From assembly GCF_000002595.2 (NCBI RefSeq), contig NC_057015.1, positions 7,115,681-7,179,680 on the forward strand: 64,000 nt of DNA. The letters run 5' to 3'. This DNA is from Chlamydomonas reinhardtii (lineage: Eukaryota; Chlorophyta; Chlorophyceae; Chlamydomonadales; Chlamydomonadaceae). The notes beneath the pieces were generated by a model that was not told the DNA's origin, searched no databases, and saw only the letters and a list, made by a program, of their open reading frames with translations. Below, piece by piece: positions 35,719-46,847 of this stretch (position 1 is its first letter; each line of letters begins with the position of its first letter). The position numbers and the translations under genes are program-made.

Positions 35719-35876
35719 GGAGCCGGCTGGCGGTGTTTAGGTAGCGGTCCGCGGTGGGGCTGGCAGCGCGTGCGTAGCAGTAGTGCGGCTGTTGACAACT
35801 ATGCTGTGTCTGGCTGCGGTTGGCTCTGCTGTGGCACCGGGATTGCTAGGCACCTGGTTTGGCTATGTGCCTGTGG

Positions 35877-36064
35877 AAACCGACCCCGGCTATGTCCGGG
35901 CGATGAGGATAGCCGGGCGATGAGGTTGTTCGGCCTCAGAGAGTGGAGGGGCTCAGCCCCTTTTCCCGTGACGGCGTGACCGGGGAAGACTTGTCCGAGT
36001 TTCCGCCGAGTTCCTTTTCCCCGCGCCCCGCCCGCGCGTGCCCACCAGAGACTATCATGCACTT
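35877..36064. repeat. repeat R2 followed by block R3, right copies
   Basis: R2 (AACCGACCCCGGCTATGTCC) repeats the 27447-27560 sequence with a short internal duplication. R3 (36019-36064) repeats 25797-25845. Both are in the same orientation as their left copies. R3 abuts repeat X. Confidence 0.75.
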
Positions 36065-36757
36065 CAGCGAGTCCCGCCCGCGCTGCAGCCCAACTGTCAA
36101 GCGTGTGGAACCGTGTGCGCCCATACGCAGCTTATGGAAACCGGGTCAGCCCCATGCGTCTCTCTGAGTTTACACGCAGCTCTCACACGCAGCTTCCCAG
36201 GAGGCGCGCGCACGACTATGCACTCCCACTCGCGCGGCGCGCCAACCGCCAGGGTCCGTGCTCCACCGTGCTCAGACGCAGCTTCCCACACGCGTGCGCG
36301 CTCAACTGCCAGCTCCCACTCGCTCGCCTGCCGACTAGCACCAACTGCCCGTGTGCGTCACTACAGTCAGGTAGCTTCCGAGCCGGGCCGTCGTACAACT
36401 ACCTGCTCACACTCGCGCAGCTGCCGACTGCCACGCTACCTCCTGTACGGCTGAGGGGGTTGGGGTGCCGTACACGAGTTAGTTGGGGGTTAGTCGGAGC
36501 TGTCCCAGAACCTAAATTATACTATTTGTTCCTGTTAAGTGCCAGATGCCGTCTGTGCGCGCGTTGGCGTGCCTGTCATTCAGCCCTCGGTCCATCCAGC
36601 TGTCACCGTTATTTTCTTGCAGATGCGTCGCCACCCACATCTACATCACAGGCACTGCAGTACACCTGTACACCGCACGATGCTCTGTCCCAGTCCAAGA
36701 GTTGCTTATTAGTCAGCAGAGTCTGTGTTCTATCCATCAGCATTTCAGCATCCCTGG
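36060..36757 (+). repeat. repeat X, right copy
   Basis: It matches 25018-25622 in reverse complement, with an extra GC-rich minisatellite-like section at about 36240-36430. The outer end (CAGCATTTCAGCA) is only about 31 bp from the stop codon of the HMG-box gene on the minus strand, so the element probably sits in that gene's 3' UTR. Confidence 0.85.
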
Positions 36758-36787
36758 CGTGTCTTGACCTGCAGGCTGAAGTGCCTA

Positions 36788-39700
36788 TCACGCCGCCACA
36801 GCCTCTGCCTCCTCCAGGCCCTCCTCCTCTGCCGGCGCCAGCTCCGCCAGCTGCGCCCGCAGCTCCGCCGCTTCCGCCTGCGCCGCTTCGCGCTGCCGCC
36901 GCTCCACCAGCATCATGCGCTGCACCGCCATGGACAGCCTGGGAGCAGCGCAGTGCAGACGTACCGCGGTATGGGTCGAGGAGGGGAGCATTCAGGGGAA
37001 CATGGGTCTGGGTCAGAACCACAAACACGCGCATCGACAGAAACCAGACAGGAATGGGACAAGGGAGGCAAATGGCACATGCAAGGCCGCCAAGACCCAG
37101 ACGGGGTCACGGGATGACGAGCAGAGTCCTGAAAGCAGCAATGCGGGATGCAAAACAAGGCCCCGCCAGCACTCACGCCAGCGCGGGGACCTTGATCATC
37201 ATGTCGTTGTGGCGGCGGCCCAGGCTGTCCGGGTGCAGCGGCATGCGCGGCTCGCCTGTGGCCATGCGCATCAAAGCAGCCGACACATAACAGCTTTGAA
37301 AGCACATGATGAAGTATACACTCTGTGAAGCAATGCACAGAAGGAAACACGGAAGCGCATGCCCGTATGCAGGAGCGCAGCAGCGCAAAATCCGCAGCAC
37401 TCACGCAGCTTGCCCAGGAAGTAGCAGGCCTCGAGCGGCGAGCCATCGCGCAGGTCGTCTGCGGGCGGGCGGGAGGAAAAGCAGTGCGGCCGGGTACAGA
37501 TGTGACGGCAGACAACTAGAGACAACAGGCACACGCACACTTTGGGCTGCCCAGCAACGAGCCAAGGAGCGGAGTCCGGTGGTCGTGGGCAGTGCCATGC
37601 AGAGCGCATGCTGTTACATTGCCCGCGCGCTTCACGAACGCCAGACACCAACATTGCACGTGGCGTGCATGCACGCACCCAGGTCCAGTCCGTTGCCGTC
37701 GGTGCGGTCGTGCACCTCGGCCCAGAAGGTGCGCTCGAACTCCTCAAACTCATCCACCTGGGCGTGTTTAAGTAGAAGGCGATGCCTTATAATCGATGGC
37801 GATGTGATGGTGGTGAGACTAGCGAGGCAAGGCGGGTGAGTCCCGCGACAAGGTGCACGGTGGACCATGCAGGCATTGCGGGGGTACCGTACACACGCAC
37901 GTACCAGGTCAACGCCCACGGGTGACGCGTCCGCCTCCTGCTCGCCCTCTCCGCCGGCCGCCGCCAGACGCTGCCGCTTTGCCGCCTACGGGCACCGGTG
38001 GGGGTGGCAACGGGAACCGTTCAGCCGACTGTGTCACTTACGTTAATGCGGGGGCCGCCTCACCATCAATTCTCCTACCCACAGCTCACAGGCCTGCAAA
38101 GCGCAGGCAAGGCTTGCTAGCCAGCAGCCTCCTTTCCCTCACAAGTCTCGCGCTTCGCACTTGTCAAGCATACCGTGGTTCCACACATGACTCCCACAAC
38201 ACGCGGCCTGCATTGCCCCCCTCTATTGCATTGGCATCGGTTTAGTTTGGGCTGGAATCTACAATCCCCACCCAGTGGCCCACCTTGGCGTCCACGAGGC
38301 CGTACTCGTGCAGCCCCAGCTCCGCCCGGTACACCAGGTACTGCATGCGCGAGCGGGCAGGCGCGAAGTATGCATGAACGTTGAGGATTGGAGAGCGGGC
38401 AGTGAAAGTTAAGGATTGGAGAGCGGGCACACAATGCACCTCGCTCCGTCCCAAACATGAGCAATGCACGCACACCCAGCAAACCCTCAGCGGAGCTGGC
38501 AGACACATCCACGCTACCGGTACCGACTGGCACGGCCGAATGCACCGGTTTGCAGCAGCACCCCCACACACCTTGCCGTGCGCCGTCTTGCCCAGGATGG
38601 ACACGGCCGGGTGCGCCTCCCAATCCACTGCCTCCCGGTCGCTCTCGTCGTCGCTCTCCTCCGCAGCCGCAGCCGTGATCTCCGCCTCCTCCGCCTCCTC
38701 CACGGCCGCGCCCTTGCCGCGGCGCCGCTTAGCGCTGCCGCCAGCGCTTTTGGAGGACTTGCGCTTCTTGGCGGTCTGGGGCTGCGTTAAGCAGGGGACG
38801 GTGGGCGCATGAGGGCGTGTTGAGCTGTGCATGGCAACAAGGTCCCGGGGTTGCTGCGCCAGCCCAAGCCATGCAAGGCGCCCAGTCAACCACGTTACAC
38901 CCAACCAGAAGGCGCTCTGTGCTCGGGCGTTCCCAGGCAACAAGACATCGACACACAAACAACGCCACCGGTGCGCACACGAATGCATGGGTCACACCTG
39001 CTGGTGGGGGCTGTCGGCTGCGGGGCCGTCATCGTCCACCTCCATGCCTGCATCATCCGCGCCGGCCACCGCCGCCAGCGCCGCCAGCCGCCCGTTCTCA
39101 CACTTCTTGCCGGCGGACTTGGGCGTCTTCTTGGCGGTCGTGGGCGTAGCGGCGGCCTTGGCGGCGCCCTTCTTGGCTGCGGTCGCGGGCGGCGCGTCCG
39201 GCTCGGCGTCGGCGCCCTTCTTGGACTTGCGCGGCTTGGGCTGCGCACCGCTCTCCGTGTTCAGGGCCTGGGGTGTCAGGGACAGAGGCGGACGCAAGGC
39301 AGTCAGGCCGCGCCCGGCGCAACCGGCGTACCTAATGCTTCACACGTACACCTGACACGGGGACATGACGCGTCAATTAGGGCACCAGCCGCGCCCGAGG
39401 GCCAAGAGGCGCCGATGGTGCGGCCAGGAAGATGCTGGACTCATCACAACCAAAAGCCCAAGCCCCCAAGGGCTGCTACTCACCTTGGCCCGGGTGTTGT
39501 ACTCCTCCTGGCCGTCCTTGCCCAGCTCCTTCCAGCCGGCGCCCAGCAGCTTGCCCACCTCGCCAAAGCCCGCGCCGGGATTGGCCTCGAGCACGGCCGG
39601 GCGCTGCTCCTCCACGTACAGCTGCGGTTGCATGGGGCAGGGCCAGGGCCCAGGGTCTGATGGCAGGGATTGGGGCTCGGGGCAGGCGGGTGTGGGGCGT

Positions 39701-42350
39701 GACCCAGAGGCTTGTGCCTCGTGTAAGCGGGAGGCGTCCTGGGTACCCGAGCTAGAACGATAGAAGTTGCGAGTCCTGCGCCGCGTCAAAACGGCACACG
39801 ACGTGACGGCACATGCCGACGGCCCGATGCAGTCTGCACCCCTACACACCATGTAGCCGTTGGTGTAATACTTGGGCCCGGCGGGCTCCTTCTCTTTGGG
39901 CGCCGCCGCCTTGGCCTTCTTCTCGGACGCTGCTGCCGCCAGCTCCTTCTTGGCGCGCTCCTGGGGGGCGGGCGCATCCGTCCAAAAATGCACTCATGTC
40001 AGTCACGCAGCCGCGGCGCGGGGAGAGATCCGCACACTGCTACGACAGTACGCAGTTCGCAGTCATAGATTTATACGCATTGTCTCTACTCATGTACACA
40101 TGTAAACACATACGGTCAGCCCTGTGAGCAAAACCTCTTATACCGTAAGCAGCGGCACCGCCCGCCCCGCCCCGCCGTACCTCGTACTCGGCCTTCTCCA
40201 CCGCGGTCAGCGCCGCCCACTGCTGCACCGCCTCCGCCGCGGCCTCCGCCTCTTCCAGGCCCGACTCTGCGCGGCAGTGACGGCAATGCATAAGGCCAGA
40301 GGGACCATGTTTCCGGCGCGTAGGCCCGCGTGCTCCACTGAACTTACAGCCACGCGTTACTCTGGTTGTGTGGAGCAGGTTTGCATACCAGCCCCACAGA
40401 AGCACACGCACACGCACACGCATACGCACACACATGTGCAACCGCGTGCTTTCCTAAACCATACACGCACACGCACACGCGCACGTAGATGCACACACGC
40501 GCACCTGCGCCCACGGCTTTGGCCTCCCGCATGAACAGCTCGTAGCCGGCCGGCGGCTTGGCGCCCACAGCCGCAGGCCGCTTGGCAGCAGCAGCGGCGA
40601 CTGGGCCTGCTTCAGCGCATGAACATTAAGAGTAGGTGCAAGTGGTTCAGTGTCGTGCATACGGTACGGTAGTGTGGAAGGGCTTGAGGCATGCGGTGCG
40701 GTCATTTGGATCGGAATGCAGGGATTGAGGCCGTCCGCATCGGTGCTGTGCATAATAACCAGAACCCGCGCCAACGCACGTCGGCACTGGCGGCCGTCCT
40801 GCGCGAGGGCTTACCCTTCTTGGCGGCGGCAGGCTTGGCGGTGGCAGCAGCGGTGGGCGGCGCCGGCTTGGCGCTGTTGTCTGCAGCCGCGGCTCCACCT
40901 GTGCCGTCATCCAAACCGGCGGCGGCGTCATCGTCTTCGTCGTCAGGCACGATGCGAGCCTGAATGGCCTTGGGCTTCGCTGGCGCGGGCTTGGGCTTGG
41001 CGGCGGCGGCGGGTGCAGCCTTTGCAGGCGCTGCCTTGGTGGCAGCGGCGGGCTTGGGCGCGGCGCCCGCCGGCTTGACAGCGGCGGCAGCCGGCTTAGG
41101 CGCTGCGGCGGCGGCGGGCTTGGGAGCCGCAAGCTTGGTAGTGGCAGCGGTGGCCGCCGCTGCGGGCTTGGTGGCGGGGGCAGCGAGCTTGGCGCCAGTC
41201 GTGGCCGTCGCCGACTTGGCCGCCGCTGCCGCAGCCGCCTTGGCAGCTGGGGGAGCCGCGGCCTTGGCGGCAGCGGGCGTCACGGCGCCCTTGACCGAGG
41301 TGCCCGCCGCGCGGCCTGCTGCAGTGGGAGCAGCGGCAGCAGTGGCGGGCGCAGGCAGGGCCTTGCGCACAGGCACCAGCACGCCCTTGCGAGCGGGCGG
41401 CGCGGCGGCGGCGGCCTTGGGAGCGGCGAAGCCGGGCTTGCTGGGCGCCATGGGCAGGGCAGCGGCAGCTGCCGGTGTGCGCGCAGATGCGAGCGCGGGG
41501 GCAGTCGCGGGCTCCGCGGCTTCTACAGGAGCAGCGGCGTCGTCCTCTGCCTCAGGCGCAGCGGCGGCAGCCTCATCAGAGCTGGGGGCATCAGCGGCAG
41601 CGTCCTGCAGTGGAAAGGCATTAGCGACGCGGGCGTGGGACACGGGCGTTGAAAGGCGAAGAGACGCGGAGGCGCGGGAAACATGGGCCAACACGATGTG
41701 GGTCGGGACCATGGCTTGCCAACTGGTGAGCGGTTCGGGGCTATCGACCATATCAAGAGAGCCCCAAAGCTGCGGCAGCAGATTTGCGCCTTGCTATGGG
41801 CCCGGCCCGCCTGCAGGACGACACCCACCGTTGCCGTGGCATCTGGGTCAGCAGCTTCCTCATCAGCGCCACCCACCGCCGCGTCGTGCTCAGAAGCTGC
41901 GGGTGCAGCCCCCCCACCGGTGCCCTCTGCCTCCGCCTCCCCTTCGCCCTCGTCTGCCGCCAGTGCCTGCTCCTCGCCGCTCGCCTCCTCCGCGCTGACG
42001 CCGGCGCCATCTGGGTCGGCTGCCGCGGCGTCGGCCGTGACATCCGCTGCTGCGTCGGCAGCCGACTCGCATCCGTCAGCGGCCGCGCCGGGCTCCTCAG
42101 CAGCCTGCGATACGGCGTGTGTACACATTCAGTCAAGGAGACACCAGCTGCCGCGGAATCGGGCTCGCGGGCGCTGGAGGCGCAAGGTGGCGCAAGGGAT
42201 CCTGCAACGTTCGGCCACGGCGCTGTTCCCCCCAACTCCAGCAGTCAACGCTGCGATGCATCAGCGCACCTCGACTACCATGTCCTCAATCTCGCCCAGC
42301 ACGTCATCCATGGCAATCTCCTGCTCCTGGTTCTGGGGTTCGGCTGCCAT
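36788..42350 (-). CDS. two-HMG-box chromatin protein with a novel C-terminal region
   Basis: Fifteen exons agree in phase and give 854 aa: 42350-42270, 42104-41829, 41604-40815, 40606-40505, 40266-40181, 39960-39850, 39621-39484, 39267-38998, 38781-38572, 38340-38284, 37985-37905, 37757-37679, 37458-37405, 37255-37177 and 36938-36788. Residues 1-119 are acidic. About 120-390 is an Ala/Lys/Pro linker-histone-like tract. HMG box 1 is at about 397-455 (KPPAGYELFMREAKAVG, WAALTAVEKAEYEERAKKE). HMG box 2 is at about 473-530 (YYTNGYMLYVEEQRPAV, FGEVGKLLGAGWKELGKDG, EEYNTRAK). Basic and acidic patches follow (AKKRKSSKSAGGSAKRRRGK). About 680-800 is a conserved-looking unit I cannot name (YLVYRAELGLHEYGLVDAK, DEFEEFERTFWAEVHDRTDG, LEACYFLGKLREPRMPLHPD). 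A Glu/Ala coiled coil ends the protein. Role: probably DNA bending or chromatin in the nucleus. Confidence 0.8.
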
Positions 42351-43949
42351 AGCGCTGCGAGACAGTTACGAGGCGGGACAAGCGTCTGGGCAAGCGCCGC
42401 GGCAGTGCGAGCGGAGGCAGTCAGCGCTTCTGTCCTGCAGCACCCCCCCAGCTTGCAGCGCACCTGGCGCCGTTGTTTAGCTCCTGCTGCAGCTCCTGCA
42501 GCCGTCCGCAGCGCAAAAAGCGGTCAGAACGAGAGGAGGTCGCAGCGTTAGCGGGGCTTTGGGCCCGGTCATTCGGTCAACTCTCCCGCTGGTGCCCGCG
42601 CCCTCACCAGGTTGGCCTTCGCGTGGTCCACCTTCATACCACCGGTGGGTTTCAGCTTGCGAACAGCGACGCCGGTCATGCCACAGAGGCTTGCGGCAGG
42701 CCGCGCACCGGTTCAAACCGGGTGCAGAGTGCTCGAGTATGCGGGTTGCTCGGATGTAATAAATAGTGTGGATCACGAATGGGGAGCTGAAGTGCAAGTG
42801 CGCGCTGCAGTGCCGCGGAAGTTTGAAGTGAAACATGCGTGGGGGCCTTTGAGCGCGAAACGCCATCCAGCCTGCATGCCCCATCCCGCCCTCGACCTCA
42901 AGACAGCTCGCGCCGCAGCTCACACCGCGTGTTCAATTCTCCACCAACGCTAAACTAGTAGAGCTGTAAGTCGACAATCAAAGCACCGTACACCCTGGGC
43001 GACCGCGGTGGTGCTCCGTTAAGCCACGAAATTGCCGAGCCCTACTGCCGAGTTCCGACCCGCTCGCCATGTACCACTGCAGCAGCCTGGACGCAAATGG
43101 CAGCATGCGCCGCTAGCACGGCACCTAAGCTACGACCTTTGGTGCGCCCAGGGTGTGGCCCTCGGCCACTCGCCATGCCGTGCGGTGGTGGGGCTTGGCA
43201 CCGCGTGTGTCCGGCACGCGTGCAGCGCCCCTCCGTGCACACGCCCGCGCAGGCCCGTACACGCGACTTAAGCCTACGAGTGGATTCCGCCCCCTTCACA
43301 CCTTTTGTGCAGTCTCACGGCAAATGTGTTCAAGCCCTTAGCAGACCCCTGTTCACCAGCGCCTCACCCCCCCCCCCAGCCGTGCAGAAGCCAGTGCAAC
43401 AATCTGTCATAACGATCCATGCCGCAGCTCTGACCCAAGCCTTTTTGCACACAGCACGCAACTGCCCATGTCGCCATCGCAACGACGGGGTCTGCTGCCA
43501 GTCACAGCCATCGTCTGGCCTCGCATTCGCCAAGTATCAACGGCTGGCCGATGGACGGGTGCCGGAACATGCTGGCTCGGGGAAAGGCCTTTGCCACCGT
43601 GCCCGCGTCGTCAAGGCTTTCACCACGTTAGGCTTGAGACCGCACCAATGGATGTGCGTCGCCGAGGAAAGAAAACGAAGTTTGAAGGAAATGTGCAACG
43701 ACCCTTGCGCGACCCTGTGCGTAAAGTCCTGAGGGCGCCCCTCGCGACGGCTCTGATGGTGTCGCTATCCAGCACTTGTGCAGTAGCACTTAGGTGCGCT
43801 TCAATTCCGCGGCGAGAGAGCACACTTGATTTTGGTACGGCTTGGGCTCATCCTGAGGCACCCTTCTTCCAGTTTGGGCTAACACGCAGCAGCGTCTTGT
43901 CTGCACCAGCCCCACGAAACACTCTTCTCTTGTCCTATTCTAGAGCACC
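42351..43949. other. divergent intergenic region
   Basis: It lies between the HMG-box gene (-) and the thylakoid protein gene (+). Open frames at 42473-42953 and 43032-43732 have no domain or splice support. It presumably holds both promoters; no TATA box stands out. Confidence 0.35.
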
Positions 43950-45540
43950 ATGGCCCTGCGCTGCAAGACCCCTGCTGCCACCTGCGCCGCTCGCTCGCGG
44001 CGCTCGGTGCGCGTCAGCGCGCACAAGGGTGAGCCCCCGGCGCCCATACAGCGCTTCTAGCATGAAAAATGGAAGCTTGAACGGCGCGGATCTGGGAAAG
44101 CAGGACAGCCATACCGCAAGCAGACAACGGACGTGGCCCCGATCGCTATCGCAAGGGCACAGCAGCGAGGGAACTACGCGCCCTGGTCATCGCTGTAGGC
44201 ACCCAGTCTAATGAGGAACCTGTTTGTTGTTGCAGGTGCCTTCGAGCAGGCGCAGGTCGCTGCCGCTGCCTTTGTCGCTGCCGCGGTCATTGCCGCGCCC
44301 GCTAACGCGGGTGTGGTGCTGCAGCAGCCTGTCCTGAAGAAGGTGCGCGCATGGGGCAAAATTTATGCGTGATGTGCTGCCTGCAGGAGCGGTTATGGGC
44401 TCCGGCGCAAGGGGGCTCGGCTGCATGCGTTTTTAGCCAGAATAAGCTTGCAGCTTCGCTAGCAAGTTCCACTGCCCAAGGTGCTGATCGCGTTATCGAA
44501 CAACCTCCTGTGCAATTTTTTGTGGTTGCAGGCCTTCCAGGACGATACCCCCGCGGCTCCCCCCCCGAAGCGCGAGTTCCGCGGCCTGGCTCCCCCCGCG
44601 CTGCCCCAGTCTGATGCCCCCAACGTGGCCGCTGAGAAGCCCAAGAAGGCTGAGGTGGTCGAGTCGACCTCCGGCGGCCTGGACCCCCGCAGCGTGGCTC
44701 TGCCCGGTGCGTGGCGTGGCGCTTGGCGCTGGGGGGCATGGCACGGCGGACAGGGTTTGGGTAGCGGCAACTAGGGCGGGAAGTGGGGGCTGGTCAACCG
44801 GTGACAGCTGCGCTCGTGCTTTCAGACTGTGCTTTGGGCAGGGCAGGTGCAGGCGATTGGAATAGGGGGTGATGGCATTGCTCCCTGACAAGGCCAGGCC
44901 ACCTGCGCTGTCTGCGCTTGTGCTCACCGTTTTCGGACGTCTGGCCGGTCGTCAAAATGCAGGTGCTCTGGCCCTGACCATCGGTGGTTTCGTGGCCGCC
45001 TCCAAGATTGATGGCTCGTTCAACGACTGGTTCATGGAGGCCGTGGTCCGGGTGGGTGGCGGTTGCGAGTGCGGCGTTGGGCATGCTGAGGGACTGGGGT
45101 CTTGCCAGGCGCTGTGGAAGTACATCCCAGGATCGCATTGGCGGGGCGGCGGAGGTGCAGGTGCAAGTCGCGTCAGCGTGTTACGCGGTCGCCATTGTCG
45201 GATTCTGACCTAGAATGGGAATGCTGCATGGTGCTGGCGTGCAGGACTCCAACAACTACGCCGGCTACGAGGCGACCCTGAAGAGCGAGAACGGCGTGAC
45301 CTTCCCCAAGGTCGCCGCTGGCGGCACCAAGAAGGTGCGTTGAGCCACCGGGCTACCCGCCACGGCTTGTTGCGACTGGTGGCATTGCCCTGGTGCCGCG
45401 GGTTTGGATAGGCTTATCACGTGCAACCTAATGCCTCATGCTCTGCCGTTTGACGATATTTGCTCCCATTCTTGCAACTGCAGGTGAAGGCCGCCACCGG
45501 GTCGAAGAAGGGCGGCTTCCCCTTCGGCGGCAAGAAGTAA
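43950..45540 (+). CDS. thylakoid-targeted membrane protein of unknown function
   Basis: Six exons (43950-44028, 44236-44342, 44532-44706, 44963-45051, 45245-45334, 45484-45540) agree in phase and give 198 aa. The N-terminus is bipartite. An Arg/Ser/Ala stroma-targeting segment (MALRCKTPAATCAARSRRSV) is followed by a hydrophobic thylakoid-transfer stretch (AAAAFVAAAVIAAPANAG) with an Ala-x-Ala cleavage site. The mature part is Pro/Lys-rich. One short hydrophobic segment (GALALTIGGFVAASKI) precedes FNDWFMEAVVRDSNNYAGYE. The end is Lys/Gly-rich (GSKKGGFPFGGKK). Size and layout recall small photosystem or thylakoid accessory subunits, but I do not recognise the family. Coding bias strongly favours C-ending codons, suggesting high expression. 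Confidence 0.7.
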
Positions 45541-46847
45541 ACAGCTCATCTGGCTGTGCATTGATGTTCGGCTGTCCGCGAGGTTGCACGACCTCGAAGC
45601 TGCATGAGGAGCTGGGAGCTGGGGCGTGATGGGTGCGCGTGGCCCAGCCCGCGCACCCGATGCTCAACGCTTGCAGGCAGGCTAGCAGGCAGGCTGAAGG
45701 CTTAAATTCTCACTCGACGTCCACTTTGTGCCTTGGCCCGCGCCCAGAGCTTCAGGCTTGCGGCGCGGCGTTTAGTGTACCCCGCATGCGCGCTCGGATC
45801 ATGGTTCAAGAGAAGAGTTTTTGTGGGCTCGTGCGACAACCAAGACCGTGCTAGGTGCTTGTGGTCGGGCACTGACGCATGGCAGGTTGACACCCGTTTT
45901 GTGTTAGGGTTTCCGAAGGGCAGTGTCCCATCCTTGGTATAGATCGGAATATGAACTGGAGCGTGCTGCTGTTGCATCTTGGGCCCGGGGTTTTCGCGTG
46001 CCGGCGCTGAAGTGCACACGACGCACAGCGTATTCTAGAGGGGCTCTGTTTCTGGTTCTGGGGGCTCGTCCCTCCTGTAAAGTAAACGACCACTGATGCA
46101 TGGTTCTGCTGCCTTGGCTGGTGTCATCCACGAAGTACGGTGTCATTGCCGACAAGTAGCACCACAAGCAGTCGAGACCCGGGAAAGGAGGGTTCCATCT
46201 TTAAAGCCTTCGCGCTTTCGTGCCATCGAAGTCCGTGTACAGACAATCTCAGCATCCGGTAACCCGGCTTGCTCCACGCGCCAACAAACTGCTCGAAATG
46301 CAAACCATTTAGGTACCCCACATGCCCAACTACTTGGCTACACCCGCCTATCAAGCTCAAAGACTGCCTTGACAACACATAGCGCTGCGACCAGCTGGTC
46401 ACTGCCTGCCACAGCGGCGGATGCCTTATGTTCCCGAGGGATTTCCTTCCGAGTCACTTCCGAGCCGTTCGGGAAATAGCGCCTGCCGTACAACCTCCAC
46501 GACACGCGCCTTGCCCTCAGGTGTACGCGTCATATCGAGGGCCTGCGACTGCGCCTGCTCTTAATGTGCCACGCTCCTGATGCCGCCGTGCTGCATGCAG
46601 GGTCTACACACAGAACTATGGTGCCCCGGGCAGGCGCGCCTGCCCTGGCAATGCCATTGATGCATGTTCACTCGCAAACCCATAGACCCCTGCTCAATCC
46701 CATTCGGCACTCATTGCCCTGTTGAGCCCACTGCCTTCGTCATCGGCACTCCCGGCCCACACAATCGCAAACACAACACAATACATTGCGCTGCAACCCA
46801 GCAATTAGAATAAACACCCTCAGCCCAGAGGCTTGCTAGCCGTCCAG
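45541..46847. other. convergent intergenic region
   Basis: It contains the 3' flank of the thylakoid protein gene, with TGTAA at 46076-46080, and of the zinc-finger gene on the other strand. No other gene was seen. Confidence 0.45.
46076..46080 (+). terminator. candidate poly(A) signal TGTAA
   Basis: It is the algal consensus pentamer about 540 nt after the stop of the thylakoid protein gene. It is the only one on the plus strand that I saw before the next gene. Confidence 0.45.

Noticed and set aside
25018-36757. Reading the island as an LTR retroelement
   Set aside because: The bounding repeats are inverted rather than direct, and no reverse transcriptase, integrase or capsid-like sequence was seen between them.
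36103-37290. 395-codon plus-strand frame
   Set aside because: It runs through repeat X and then antisense to five HMG-gene exons, with no domain and no continuity of composition.
43032-44211. Overlapping plus-strand frames upstream of and into the thylakoid protein gene
   Set aside because: No consistent splice sites or domain-like sequence; probably promoter region and chance GC-rich frames.
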